A stretch of 64,000 nt of DNA from Proteiniclasticum sediminis (GCF_018128025.1 NZ_JAGSCS010000004.1:62001-126000), one strand, 5' to 3'; positions 53,219-62,222 are shown, counted from the first letter of the stretch. The notes: generated by a model not told the origin, from the letters alone. Translations and numbers: made by a program.

Positions 53219-53227
53219 ATTATAGCA
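53219..53227 (-). promoter_or_regulatory. Extended -10 promoter of the transporter operon
   Basis: On the minus strand TGCTATAAT (53227-53219) preceded by TTGAAACTGCTG; the same arrangement is found before copy 2. A GGCGGC/GCCGCC hairpin (53183-53197) sits in the leader just ahead of the ribosome site. Confidence 0.55.
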
Positions 53228-53395
53228 CAGCAGTTTCAATAAATATACATCCCCATGAATTTTAATCCAATCTCAATAATTTGGACAAAATTCCTCCATA
53301 TTCTCAATGTCAAACCGTTTTCAAGATTAAACTTGTCACAATCTCCCGAATCCGGTCCCAATTCCATGATTTCAACTCCAGGTTTTTATCTTGAA

Positions 53396-53417
53396 TATGC
53401 AATGTTTTATGCATAAT
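53396..53417. promoter_or_regulatory. TATGCA/TGCATAAT site between the transporter operon and birA
   Basis: TATGCA (53396-53401) and TTATGCATAAT (53407-53417) repeat the half-site found near the other transporter promoter. No gene is supported in 53230-53592. Confidence 0.4.
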
Positions 53418-53505
53418 AACCATAAACCTCCCCCATTCCCCAAAAAAACCTCCCTGGCTTGGGTCTCCCCAGCCCATCCCCTGCCCACTGTTTATTCAGT
53501 GTTTT

Positions 53506-53560
53506 TGAGTCACCCAATTTTCGAAACTCGGTTGACTCACGGTTTTCCTTTGGGTATACT
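53506..53560 (+). promoter_or_regulatory. BirA operator overlapping the birA-bioY promoter
   Basis: TGAGTCACCC (53506-53515), 14 bases, then GGTTGACTCA (53530-53539): 10-base arms with one mismatch and the N14 spacing of biotin operators. The -35 TTGACT (53532-53537) lies in the right arm, with a -10 TATACT (53555-53560) 17 bp on. Bound BirA-biotinyl-AMP would shut off the promoter. Confidence 0.75.
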
Positions 53561-53592
53561 GAGACCATTGAATTCAATCCCTGGAGGTACTC

Positions 53593-54570
53593 ATGAGCAG
53601 CCGCAAAATCCTGAAAATCCTTGAAGAACATAAAGGAGAGATCCTCTCCGGCATCCATCTGGCCCAGGAACTGGGCCTGTCCCGCAACGCCATTTGGAAG
53701 GGCATTAACACCCTAAAGGAGGAAGGTTATCTCATCGAATCCGTGAAGAACAAAGGCTATCGCCTTCTGCCGGAAAGCGATTCCTTATCCGAAAGCGAAA
53801 TCCGCCTGAAGCTTCAGCCCCAGGCGCCACACTACCAGTTCATCCTACTGGACGAGGTCCCTTCCACCAACTCCTACCTGAAAGAAAACCGGGAGAGCCA
53901 TCTGGAAAACAACACCGTGGTGCTGGCCAAAGTCCAGACCCAGGGCCGGGGACGGCTGGGGAAAACCTTCCATTCCGAGGACAAAGGCGGCATTTACCTT
54001 TCCCTCTATAAGAATGAAAACCTAACGGATTACGACATTGGTCTCCTCACCATCGCCACTGCCCTGGCCGTATCCGATACTCTGGATGAGACAGCCCAGG
54101 TGAACACCGGCATCAAGTGGGTCAATGATCTCTATCTCCAGGGAAAGAAGATCGCCGGCATTCTCACCGAGGGTACTCTGGAAATGGAAACGGGCAGTCT
54201 CAGCAGCTTCATCATCGGCATCGGCATCAACGTCAATGTGGATGCTTTTCCCGAAGAGCTCACGGACATCGCTTCTTCCCTTTCCCTTCTCACGAAAAAA
54301 ACCTATAGCCGAAATGAGATCATCGCAGCCCTCTTGAGCACTTTAGAGTCCTATCTCCTCCTGACGAAAACCGACCCGAAAGGACTTCTGGCCCGGTATC
54401 GGGAAAAGCTGCTCTTTGTGGGCGAGACCATCGAGGTCTTCCGAGGGAAGGACACCTTCCAGGGCACCCTCCAAACCGTCAATGATGAAGGGCACCTGGT
54501 GGTGGACTGTCAGGGACAGCGTAAAACCTTCAACTCCGGCGAAATCAGTATACGAAAAGCAAAGAATTAA
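53593..54570 (+). CDS. birA: Bifunctional biotin-[acetyl-CoA-carboxylase] ligase / biotin repressor BirA
   Basis: 325 residues. An N-terminal winged helix (about 1-60: SRKILKILEEHKGE, LGLSRNAIWKGINTLKEEGY) means this is the repressor form. The ligase core has the biotinyl-AMP loop GRGRLGKTF, the KWVNDLYLQGKKIAGIL motif with the catalytic lysine, and GIGINVN. A C-terminal SH3-like domain follows. It makes biotinyl-AMP and transfers biotin to carboxylases, and represses its own operon. bioY follows 11 bp later. Confidence 0.95.
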   Translation: MSSRKILKILEEHKGEILSGIHLAQELGLSRNAIWKGINTLKEEGYLIESVKNKGYRLLPESDSLSESEIRLKLQPQAPHYQFILLDEVPSTNSYLKENRESHLENNTVVLAKVQTQGRGRLGKTFHSEDKGGIYLSLYKNENLTDYDIGLLTIATALAVSDTLDETAQVNTGIKWVNDLYLQGKKIAGILTEGTLEMETGSLSSFIIGIGINVNVDAFPEELTDIASSLSLLTKKTYSRNEIIAALLSTLESYLLLTKTDPKGLLARYREKLLFVGETIEVFRGKDTFQGTLQTVNDEGHLVVDCQGQRKTFNSGEISIRKAKN

Positions 54571-54581
54571 AGGAGAACATC

Positions 54582-55157
54582 ATGCAGACACAGAAGAAAA
54601 GATTGCTCACCACGAAAGAAATGGCCATTATTCCGATTTTTTCCGCCCTCACCGCCATCGGGGCCTTCATTAAAATCCCCATCGGACCCGTCCCGGTTTC
54701 CCTGCAAACCGTCTTTGTCATCCTTTCCGGACTCCTCCTGGGCCGCAAAGCCATTTTTGCCCAGCTCATCTATGTCCTCCTGGGCCTCATGGGGCTTCCC
54801 GTCTTCACCGGCGGTGGCGGCCTGGGGTATATCCTGACTCCTACTTTCGGCTACCTGGTGGGCTTCATCCTTGCCGCAGGACTCATCGGCTATCTTCGGG
54901 AAAAGCTCACCGCCCCCACCTTCCTGCAGCTCCTCACCCTGAGCCTCCTGGGGGTTCTGACGATCTACACCTTGGGTGCAGGTTACCTCTATGTGCTGAA
55001 GAACTTCCTGGTGGGAACCTCCCCCATGAGCCTGAAAAACGCCATCCGCTATGGCGCACTGGTCTTCCTTCCTGCAGACACCCTCTGGAGCATTTTCGCG
55101 GCCGGCCTCTCCCGGCGTCTGCTCCATCACCCCCAGTACAAGAGTCTCCTGGGCTGA
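54582..55157 (+). CDS. bioY: Biotin ECF transporter S component BioY
   Basis: 191 residues, about six membrane helices. Family marks: MAIIPIFSALTAIGAFIKIPIGPVPVSLQT near the start, LLGLMGLPVFTGGGGLGYILTPTFGYLVGF in the middle. It binds biotin and works with a shared ECF energising module encoded elsewhere. Co-transcribed with birA under the biotin operator, so uptake is turned down when biotin is plentiful. Confidence 0.95.
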   Translation: MQTQKKRLLTTKEMAIIPIFSALTAIGAFIKIPIGPVPVSLQTVFVILSGLLLGRKAIFAQLIYVLLGLMGLPVFTGGGGLGYILTPTFGYLVGFILAAGLIGYLREKLTAPTFLQLLTLSLLGVLTIYTLGAGYLYVLKNFLVGTSPMSLKNAIRYGALVFLPADTLWSIFAAGLSRRLLHHPQYKSLLG

Positions 55158-55184
55158 ACCTAACCTTAATCGAAAAAACACCCC

Positions 55185-55238
55185 ATAACAAAAGGGGAAG
55201 GGACACACCGTGTCCCTTCCCCTTTTGTTATTTCTTTC
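55185..55238. terminator. Perfect 22-bp bidirectional terminator
   Basis: Arms 55185-55206 and 55210-55231 are exact complements (ATAACAAAAGGGG...), with a 3-base loop and T-rich flank. It ends birA-bioY and the convergent small gene. Confidence 0.92.
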
Positions 55239-55239
55239 T

Positions 55240-55476
55240 TTACGCTTCTTTGGCTTTGGCCATGACCTGGACCACTTCCACCAAATGGTGATTGACGGAA
55301 ACCAGAACAACATATTCCTGGTTCCCCACTTGGACCAGCAACATGAACCGTCCCTTCCCCATCTCCGGACACTCTTCCCGGAGTGCGCCGTCCAGATCAT
55401 ACCGGGCAAGCCCCAGCTTTTCCATGGCCGCCTTGGCCTCCTGGGAATAAATAATAAATAGTTTTACTCTCAACAT
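55240..55476 (-). CDS. Small protein of unknown function
   Basis: 78 residues from the ATG at 55476; in-frame upstream starts exist, and none has a clear ribosome site. The sequence MLRVKLFIIYSQEAKAAMEKLG...MLLVQVGNQEYVVLVSVNHHLVEVVQVMAK suggests an alpha/beta fold with no membrane segment. No family recognised. It is convergent with bioY and shares the bidirectional terminator, which supports a real transcript. Confidence 0.5.
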   Translation of the reverse strand: MLRVKLFIIYSQEAKAAMEKLGLARYDLDGALREECPEMGKGRFMLLVQVGNQEYVVLVSVNHHLVEVVQVMAKAKEA

Positions 55477-55571
55477 ATCGCATTCTTTCATCACGCAGAT
55501 CCAGTCCCATCAACAGTCACAGCAATACAGTCAGTGCAGCCTGAGAAACAGCGGCGGATCGAACGAAGCTA

Positions 55572-55605
55572 AGGCAAAATCCTGTGGGGATCTGCCTGTT
55601 TTTTT
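55572..55605 (+). terminator. Plus-strand terminator not preceded by any gene
   Basis: Stem AGGCA/TGCCT with inner ATCC/GGAT and a seven-T tail, in the 330-bp gap between the small gene and the adhesin gene. Nothing on the plus strand upstream encodes a protein after the bioY terminator, so a short non-coding transcript is possible. Confidence 0.5.
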
Positions 55606-55740
55606 GCCTGCAGGATCTCTCTACTCTCTGCTCTCCCGCCTGCTCACTTCATTACAACGTCTTCAGCGCGCCTTAGTCATTCTTTCATCCTACTATACGC
55701 GTTTGGAAATGTAAATCAAATTTCCGTGAATTTACAAATA

Positions 55741-55772
55741 TAGTAAAAGAGCCCTGCATAGGCAGAGCTCTT
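55741..55772 (-). terminator. Terminator of the giant surface-protein gene
   Basis: Stem AAGAGC-x-CTGC/GCAG-x-GCTCTT with TTTTACTA on the minus strand, about 55 bp past the stop. A second hairpin GGAGGAAGG/CCTTCCTCC (55787-55813) sits between it and the gene. Confidence 0.65.
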
Positions 55773-55826
55773 GCTACTCAAGGGATGGAGGAAGGCGGGT
55801 GAGTCCTTCCTCCGTCTTTTAAGAAA

Positions 55827-58800
55827 TTACACGGTCTTTTGCTTTTTCAGGAGGAGAAGTCCAGCGCCTAGAAGGGTCAGTCCCAGCAGGAGGTAGAGGG
55901 CCCCACCAGCACTTCCCGTACTGGGCAGCGGCTTATTCTCCACATCCTCAATCTCCAGGACGTTGACAACTCGAAGGGTAACTTCTTCCTTGTCCGTCGT
56001 CAGGCGTACGGTTTTCGCCTCCGCATCCATGATATAGTTCTCCGGAGCCTTGGTTTCCATGACGGTGTAGCTTCCCAGGGGGAGAATCACCCTCAGAATT
56101 CCTGTCTCGTCGGTGGTACCGGTGAAGACCACCCGCTCTTCGGCATCCCGAATCACAAAGTCCACACCAGCCAGCGGTCTGTCCGCATCATCCACTTTCT
56201 CGATCTTCAATGTTCCCCGAAGGAGCCTGTTCAGGAGGTTATAGCCATCCACCGTCGATTCAAATCCCGGTACCGGAACCTCCTTCACGGTGTAACGATA
56301 GGCTTCGCCCATTTCATCAAACTCTGCCAGTTCCGGGAACTCATAGGTCCATTTTCCGTTCTCATCGGCTTTCACCACCACATCGTCATAGAGGACGCCG
56401 TTGCGAAGAAGCTGCACGGTGATGCTTTCCGGACGAAGGCCCAGATCATCCCAGGTCTTTTCGCCCTTGATGGTGATGACGGCATAACGGTTTTCAAAGA
56501 GGAGATCCTCCGGATTCTTGTCCGCCGTGGCGGTGAGGGTGCCATCCAGATTATCCTTCACGCTGATGACCAGCGGATAGACCGTTTCATCATAGAGGAC
56601 TCCGTAGGCATTTTCTTTACGCTCACGGATCTCATACCCGTAGACTCCGGCTTCCGTAAACTCCAGGGCGGTGAACCCATAGGTGCCATCGGCAGCATTC
56701 TTCACCGTTTCCAGAGGCTCTTCGCCATCCTTGGCCCAAAGCTCAAAGATGAACTCCCCAGCCAGCAGCTCGCGGCCCAGAAGGGTCTTAAGCCCGGACA
56801 GGATATAGGTGGTCTTGGCTGCCATATAGGTGTTGACAAATTCCAGACCATTTTCCGGATATTCCGCAGTGGTGGTGAGGGTTCCGTCCAGATTGTCCTT
56901 CACGGTGACGGTGACCCTATACTCGGCATCGTCATAGGTTATTCCGCCTAATTCGCCCAGGACTTCCTTCACGGTATAGGTGTAGGTGCCTGCCTCGGTG
57001 TAGGTCAGCGCAGGGAACTCAATCTTTCCATCAGCATCGTTCTTCACCGTGTGGAGAAGCTCGTCCCCAGACCAGAGTTCAAAACTGAACTCCTCCGCCA
57101 GCAGCGGTCGTCCTTCCAGGGTCTTCAGCCCTTCCAGCACCGTTGTGGTGGAAGCGGCCTTGTAGATGTTGACAAATTCCACGCCACCTTCCGGATAGAC
57201 TAGGGTGGCCGTGAGGGTGCCGTCCAAGTTGTCCTTGACGGTGACGGTAATCGTGTATTCCGTATCGTCGTAGGTGACACCGCCTAAAGTGCCTAGAACT
57301 TCCTTCACCGTATAGGTGTAGGTGCCCACTTCTGTGTAGGTTAGGGCCGGGAAGCTAAAACTTCCGTCGGCTTCATTCTTCACCGTATGGAGCAGTTCAT
57401 CGTCGGCCCAGAGTTCAAAACTGAACTCCTCCGCCAGCAGCGGTCGTCCTTCCAGGGTCTTTTCCCCTTCGAGAACCGCGGTGGTGGAAGCGGCCTTGTA
57501 TGTGTTCACAAACTCCACGCCGCCTTCCGGATAGACCGGGGTGGCCGTGAGGGTACCGTCCAGATTGTCCTTGACGGTGACGGTGATCGTAAACTCCGCA
57601 TCATCATAGGTGACGCCGCCCAAGGTGCCCTCGACTTCCTTCACCGTATAGGTGTAGGTGCCAATCTTTGTGTAGGTTAGCGCCGGGAAGCTAAAGCTTC
57701 CGTCGGCTGCGTTCTGCACCGTATGGAGCAGTTCATCGTCGGCCCAGAGCTCAAAACTAAACTCATTAGCCAGCAGCGATCGCCCTTCCAGGGTCTTTTC
57801 CCCTTCCAGCACGGTGGTGGTGGAAGCGGCCTTGTAGGTGTTCACAAACTCCACGCCGCCTTCCGGATACACCGGGGTGGCCGTGAGGGTACCGTCCAGG
57901 TTGTCTTTCACGGTGACGGTGATCGTAAACTCCGCATCATCATAGGTGACGCCACCTAGGGTGCCCAGAACTTCCTTCATTGTATAGGTATAGGTGCCCA
58001 CTGCTGTGTAGGTGAGCGCTGGGAAGCTAAAGCTTCCATCGGCTGCGTTCTTCACCGTATGGAGCAGTTCATCGCCGGCCCAAAGTTCAAAACTGAACTC
58101 CTCCGCCAGCAGCGGTCGTCCTTCCAGGATCTTTTGCCCTTCCAGCACGGTGGTGGTGGAAGCAGCCTTGTAGCTGTTCACAAACTCCAGCCCGCCCTCC
58201 GGATAGACTGCCGAGGCCACCAGGGCGCCCTTCAGGTTGTCCGTGACGGTGATGGTGATGTCGTAGGTCATTTCGTCATAGGTAATTCCGCCTAAAGCGC
58301 CCTTCGTTTCCTTCACCGTATAGGTGTAAGTGCCCGCCTGGGTGAACTTCAGTGCTTCGAAGGCAAAGCTTCCATCGGCTTCATTGACCGTGGACTGCAG
58401 GGCTGCCATGCCGTTCTTTTCCCAAAGTTCAAAGGTGAACTCGCCCGCCTTCAGCGGTCTTCCCGATAGGGTCTTCTCCCCTTCCAGGATCAGGGTAGCC
58501 GGTGTTGGCCCATAGGTATTTTCCACTGTGACCTGATCCGGCGTAACTTCGGCCTGAAGCTGTCCATTGCCATCATCGGTGACGGTGACGGTGACAGCCT
58601 TTTCTTCCAGGTCGTAGTTCACGCCACTGAGGCTTCCCGCCACTTCGGAAATGGTGTAGTGATAGACGCCTGCCTGGGTGAAGGTTTGAGCCGGGAAGCT
58701 AAAGCTTCCGTCTGCCTGGTTCTTCACTGGGCTTCCCACCACATCCCCAGCCTCATCCTTCAGGATAAAACTGAACTCTTCCGCTAGAAGAGGTCTGCCG

Positions 58801-61800
58801 GTGAGGATCTTCTCGCCCTTCAGGGTCACATCCACGGACTTTGCTTGATAGGCGTTGGTAAACTTCGGAAGCTCAGGAGAAACGGCGGCCTTCAGCTGTC
58901 CCTTTCCGTCATCGGTGACGGTCACCGTGACTTCATGGATGACGGCATCATAGGTCACACCACCTAAGGTTCCCTGGACTTCTTCCAGATAGAGCTTGTA
59001 GGTGCCTGGGGCATCAAAGGACCAGGCGGGGAAGGTAATCATGCCGTCGGCACCATTTGTCACGGAAAGTCCCAGCTGAGCTCCTGCGGCATTGCGCAGT
59101 ATAAAGCTGAACTCTCCCGCCTTCAGAAGGCGGCCCGTCAGGTGCTTTTCGGCCTTCAGTTCCACAGAAACCGCCTTGGCGGTATAGGTATTGGTAATCT
59201 GGGTAAGTGTCGGATTAACTGTCGACTGAAGCTTGCCGTTTCCGTCATCGGTGACGGTGACGGTGAGGGTCTTCGGGGTCAGATCGTAGGTGACGCCGCC
59301 CAGAGTACCCGGATTTTCCTGAAGGGTATAGGGGTAAACCCCTGCAGCATCCAGAGTTACTTTCGGAAGCAGAATCTTTCCGGTGGCATCATGGGTGTAT
59401 ACCCCTAAAGTCTCCCCTTGGGGCCCCTTTAACATAAAGCTGAACTCTCCTGCGGTGAGGGATCTTCCCTGCAAAACCTTCTCGGCTTCCAGGGAAACTT
59501 CCACAGGTGCAGGGGTATAGGTGTTGGTGATGACCACGGGGAGGGTCTCCACCGTCGCCTTTAGCTGACCTTTTCCGTCATCGGTGACGGTGATGGTCAC
59601 GGTTTTCTTCGTCAGATCATAGGTGATGCCAGGAACGGTGCCCGGGATCTCTTCGATGGTGTAGGTATAGACGCCTGTCTTGGTGAAGAGGATCTGGGGG
59701 AAGGAGAACTCGCCCAAGGCATTATGGGTCACGGAAGTGCCCACAGCAGCTCCATCCTTGTCCTTCAGAAGGAAACTGAACTCTCCGCTCTTTAAGGGGC
59801 GGCCAGTGAGGCGTTTTTCGCCCTGGAGGGTGACCCCCACAGGCTTGGCTTCATAGGTATTGGTGAAGGTCAGGGCTAAGGGATTCACCACGGCCACCAG
59901 TTCCCCTTCGCTGTTCTGGGTCACGGTGACCTTCACGGTCTTCACCGAAGGATCATAGGTGACGCCACCCAAGGTGCCCGCCACTTCCCGGACACGGAAG
60001 GTGTATTCGCCGGGTTGTCCAAACTGGATTCCCGGGAACTGGAAACTGCCGTCGGCAAGGTTGGCCACCGCCTGTCCCAAGGGATTTCCGGAAAGATCTT
60101 CCAGCACAAACTGGAATTCTCCCGCCTGAAGAGCACGGCCTTCCAGAACCTTTTGTCCGCGGATGACTGCCGTCACCGCCGAAGGCTGGTAGGTATTGCG
60201 GATGATCACCGGAGGAGACAGGACCACGCCATGGAGTTTCCCCTGAAGATCATCGGTGACGGTGATTGTCACGGGGTAACTCACCGGATCATAGGTGATG
60301 CCGCCTAAAGCGCCCGGAACTTCCGAGACGAAATAGGTGTAGACGCCCGCTTTATCCAGACTAAGTTCCGGGAACCGGAACAGGCCCTGGGCATCATGGG
60401 TCACAGGGTTCCCCACGGGATATCCCTGGGCATCCTTCAAGACAAACTGGAATTCTCCCGCTTTCAGGGGTCTTCCCGTGAGGACTTTCAGCCCTGTAAC
60501 GGAAACCTGCGCGTTTTGGGGGAGATAACGATTGACAAAATGGATACCCCCTTCAGGAATCACCGGTGTAGCCACCAGATTTCCCTGAAGGTTGTCCGTG
60601 ACGTTCACCGTAATGGTGTACTCCTTGGCATCATAGGTTATGCCCGGAAGGGTTCCCTTTCTTTCCCGCACCACATAGGTGTAGGTTCCAGGGACCTGGA
60701 AGGTCAGCGCATCAAACTGGAAGGTTCCTCCAGAGGTATTGGAGGCGCTGTCCAACAAGATATCCCCAGCAGCATTGTAGAGTTCATAGATAAACTCATC
60801 TGCCAGGAGTGGTCTTCCCGTAAGAGTCTTCGTCCCCGATAGGGTCAGAGACGCCGGCAAGGCCTCATAGCGGTTCTGGAAGGTAAAGCTTCCCACGGGA
60901 GCGGAAACGCTGGTGGAAAGGACACCCTTAAGATTGTCCGTCACCGTTACGGTGACGGGATACTCGCGAACATCATAGGTGACTCCGCCTAAAGTTCCTG
61001 CCGTCTCCTTGACGATGTAGCGGTAGGTCCCTGCGGCAGTATAGGTCTGGGAGGCGAAGGTAAAGGCACCCAAATCGCTGTTGGTCGTTACCGCCAGCGG
61101 TGTGGCAGAGCCCAGGGCATAGAGGGCAAACTGGAACTCGCCCGCCTTCAGCGGTCTTCCCGAAAGGGACTTGGTCCCGGAAAAAGTCACAGAAATCGGC
61201 TGGGGAACATAGGTATTCACCGCCTCCAAGGCGCTCCCCGGATACGTGACCACATAGCCGTCGGAGGTTCTGGCCCCGTCACTCAGAACTTGTCCGTTTT
61301 CCAGTTCCCGAACATAGTAGCTGGTAAAACGCTCACCAAACTTCGTGGTGATGGGCACTTGGAAGGTTCGGGAAACTCTGGCCCCGCTGACATTGGAGGT
61401 CAGGGTCAGGGGCGTAATCACCTGATCATTGACATCATAAGCATCCAGACGATAGACTCCCGAAGGGGCAACGCCAAAGATGGCAAAAGACGCCGTCTTT
61501 CCGCTGGCGATGCTGCCGCCGGTCCAGATCTTTCCGATGGTGACAGGATTCGTCACCAGATCAAAAATAATGTCTCCGCCCAGGTTATGGCCTCCGCCCT
61601 GCCCTTCCACGAAGATGCTGAGGGTACCCTGAAGCTGAGCCCGGGGGAACGTAAAAATGGTAAAATGGCTATCTTTGGTGTTGCCATTAAGAAGGTCCGG
61701 TGAATAGAACGTCCCATCAATGCTAATGCGAGTGCCCGCCAGATACTCCCAGCGGCTCACCGAGGGAACGGAAACCATGCCACCCGCGGTATTCACCTGC

Positions 61801-62063
61801 ATGGTCATGGCCTTCACCGTATGAGTCGAAGAGATCACGGCATACAGGTAATCCCCGCTGACCCATACCAGGCCATCCACACTGGTGTGACTGTTGGTCG
61901 AGTCTCCGTAGAAAATATCCACCACCTGATACCCAGGATCGGAGGTGAAGGTCGTGGGACCCTCCGCACCGCTGACCCGAGTGGAGAACTGGAAATTCGG
62001 CAGAACGAAGCTAAGCAGCAGCAAAACCGCAACGAAGGTCCTCCTCAGTCTGTTCTTTGTCAA
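55827..62063 (-). CDS. Giant LPxTG-anchored surface protein with 14 pilin-type isopeptide domains
   Basis: About 2080 residues. Signal peptide (FVAVLLLLSFVLPNFQFSTRVSG), a unique N-terminal domain of about 240 residues, then 14 tandem domains of about 112 residues of the FctA/Spy0128 type. Each has G-x-K-x-L-x-GRxL at the start, a Glu in the YTYxVKE-like strand and Asn near the end (NTY or NRY): the Lys, Glu and Asn needed for a self-formed isopeptide bond. A CnaB domain (GEKTWDDLGLRPESITVQL) and a SpaA-like domain (GTLKIEKVDDADRPLAGVDF) follow. The end is LPSTG (55914-55928), a membrane helix and KKQK: a sortase anchor. No sortase gene is in the window. The start is uncertain (TTG 62063 or GTG 62072). 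Confidence 0.9.
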   Translation of the reverse strand: MTKNRLRRTFVAVLLLLSFVLPNFQFSTRVSGAEGPTTFTSDPGYQVVDIFYGDSTNSHTSVDGLVWVSGDYLYAVISSTHTVKAMTMQVNTAGGMVSVPSVSRWEYLAGTRISIDGTFYSPDLLNGNTKDSHFTIFTFPRAQLQGTLSIFVEGQGGGHNLGGDIIFDLVTNPVTIGKIWTGGSIASGKTASFAIFGVAPSGVYRLDAYDVNDQVITPLTLTSNVSGARVSRTFQVPITTKFGERFTSYYVRELENGQVLSDGARTSDGYVVTYPGSALEAVNTYVPQPISVTFSGTKSLSGRPLKAGEFQFALYALGSATPLAVTTNSDLGAFTFASQTYTAAGTYRYIVKETAGTLGGVTYDVREYPVTVTVTDNLKGVLSTSVSAPVGSFTFQNRYEALPASLTLSGTKTLTGRPLLADEFIYELYNAAGDILLDSASNTSGGTFQFDALTFQVPGTYTYVVRERKGTLPGITYDAKEYTITVNVTDNLQGNLVATPVIPEGGIHFVNRYLPQNAQVSVTGLKVLTGRPLKAGEFQFVLKDAQGYPVGNPVTHDAQGLFRFPELSLDKAGVYTYFVSEVPGALGGITYDPVSYPVTITVTDDLQGKLHGVVLSPPVIIRNTYQPSAVTAVIRGQKVLEGRALQAGEFQFVLEDLSGNPLGQAVANLADGSFQFPGIQFGQPGEYTFRVREVAGTLGGVTYDPSVKTVKVTVTQNSEGELVAVVNPLALTFTNTYEAKPVGVTLQGEKRLTGRPLKSGEFSFLLKDKDGAAVGTSVTHNALGEFSFPQILFTKTGVYTYTIEEIPGTVPGITYDLTKKTVTITVTDDGKGQLKATVETLPVVITNTYTPAPVEVSLEAEKVLQGRSLTAGEFSFMLKGPQGETLGVYTHDATGKILLPKVTLDAAGVYPYTLQENPGTLGGVTYDLTPKTLTVTVTDDGNGKLQSTVNPTLTQITNTYTAKAVSVELKAEKHLTGRLLKAGEFSFILRNAAGAQLGLSVTNGADGMITFPAWSFDAPGTYKLYLEEVQGTLGGVTYDAVIHEVTVTVTDDGKGQLKAAVSPELPKFTNAYQAKSVDVTLKGEKILTGRPLLAEEFSFILKDEAGDVVGSPVKNQADGSFSFPAQTFTQAGVYHYTISEVAGSLSGVNYDLEEKAVTVTVTDDGNGQLQAEVTPDQVTVENTYGPTPATLILEGEKTLSGRPLKAGEFTFELWEKNGMAALQSTVNEADGSFAFEALKFTQAGTYTYTVKETKGALGGITYDEMTYDITITVTDNLKGALVASAVYPEGGLEFVNSYKAASTTTVLEGQKILEGRPLLAEEFSFELWAGDELLHTVKNAADGSFSFPALTYTAVGTYTYTMKEVLGTLGGVTYDDAEFTITVTVKDNLDGTLTATPVYPEGGVEFVNTYKAASTTTVLEGEKTLEGRSLLANEFSFELWADDELLHTVQNAADGSFSFPALTYTKIGTYTYTVKEVEGTLGGVTYDDAEFTITVTVKDNLDGTLTATPVYPEGGVEFVNTYKAASTTAVLEGEKTLEGRPLLAEEFSFELWADDELLHTVKNEADGSFSFPALTYTEVGTYTYTVKEVLGTLGGVTYDDTEYTITVTVKDNLDGTLTATLVYPEGGVEFVNIYKAASTTTVLEGLKTLEGRPLLAEEFSFELWSGDELLHTVKNDADGKIEFPALTYTEAGTYTYTVKEVLGELGGITYDDAEYRVTVTVKDNLDGTLTTTAEYPENGLEFVNTYMAAKTTYILSGLKTLLGRELLAGEFIFELWAKDGEEPLETVKNAADGTYGFTALEFTEAGVYGYEIRERKENAYGVLYDETVYPLVISVKDNLDGTLTATADKNPEDLLFENRYAVITIKGEKTWDDLGLRPESITVQLLRNGVLYDDVVVKADENGKWTYEFPELAEFDEMGEAYRYTVKEVPVPGFESTVDGYNLLNRLLRGTLKIEKVDDADRPLAGVDFVIRDAEERVVFTGTTDETGILRVILPLGSYTVMETKAPENYIMDAEAKTVRLTTDKEEVTLRVVNVLEIEDVENKPLPSTGSAGGALYLLLGLTLLGAGLLLLKKQKTV
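56820..58163 (-). repeat. Four nearly identical 336-bp tandem repeats in the surface-protein gene
   Basis: Domains 10-13 of the surface protein are each exactly 112 codons, and the DNA itself is closely conserved. For example, the segment complementary to the ELLHTV codons recurs at 57051, 57387, 57723 and 58059. The other ten domains are far more diverged. This points to recent duplication or gene conversion. Confidence 0.85.
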
Positions 62064-62173
62064 TTTACTCACCCTTTCATGTTTGCTCGAGTAACACTCG
62101 AAAATAACGACAATATTAAACATTTCATGTCTATTCTGCGACAACTTTGAATTTGCTTTATATTCTAACTCTA

Positions 62174-62222
62174 ATTATAAACGATTTCCGACATTATTCA
62201 CGTCTTATTCGACAAAATTCAC
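62174..62222 (-). promoter_or_regulatory. Promoter region of the surface-protein gene with 13-bp direct repeats
   Basis: On the minus strand a -10 TATAAT (62179-62174) lacks a good -35. CGACATTATTCAC (62189-62201) and CGACAAAATTCAC (62210-62222) match at 11 of 13 bases, 21 bp apart (two helix turns), where the -35 should be. CGACA also occurs at 62108 and 62139. Confidence 0.45.
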
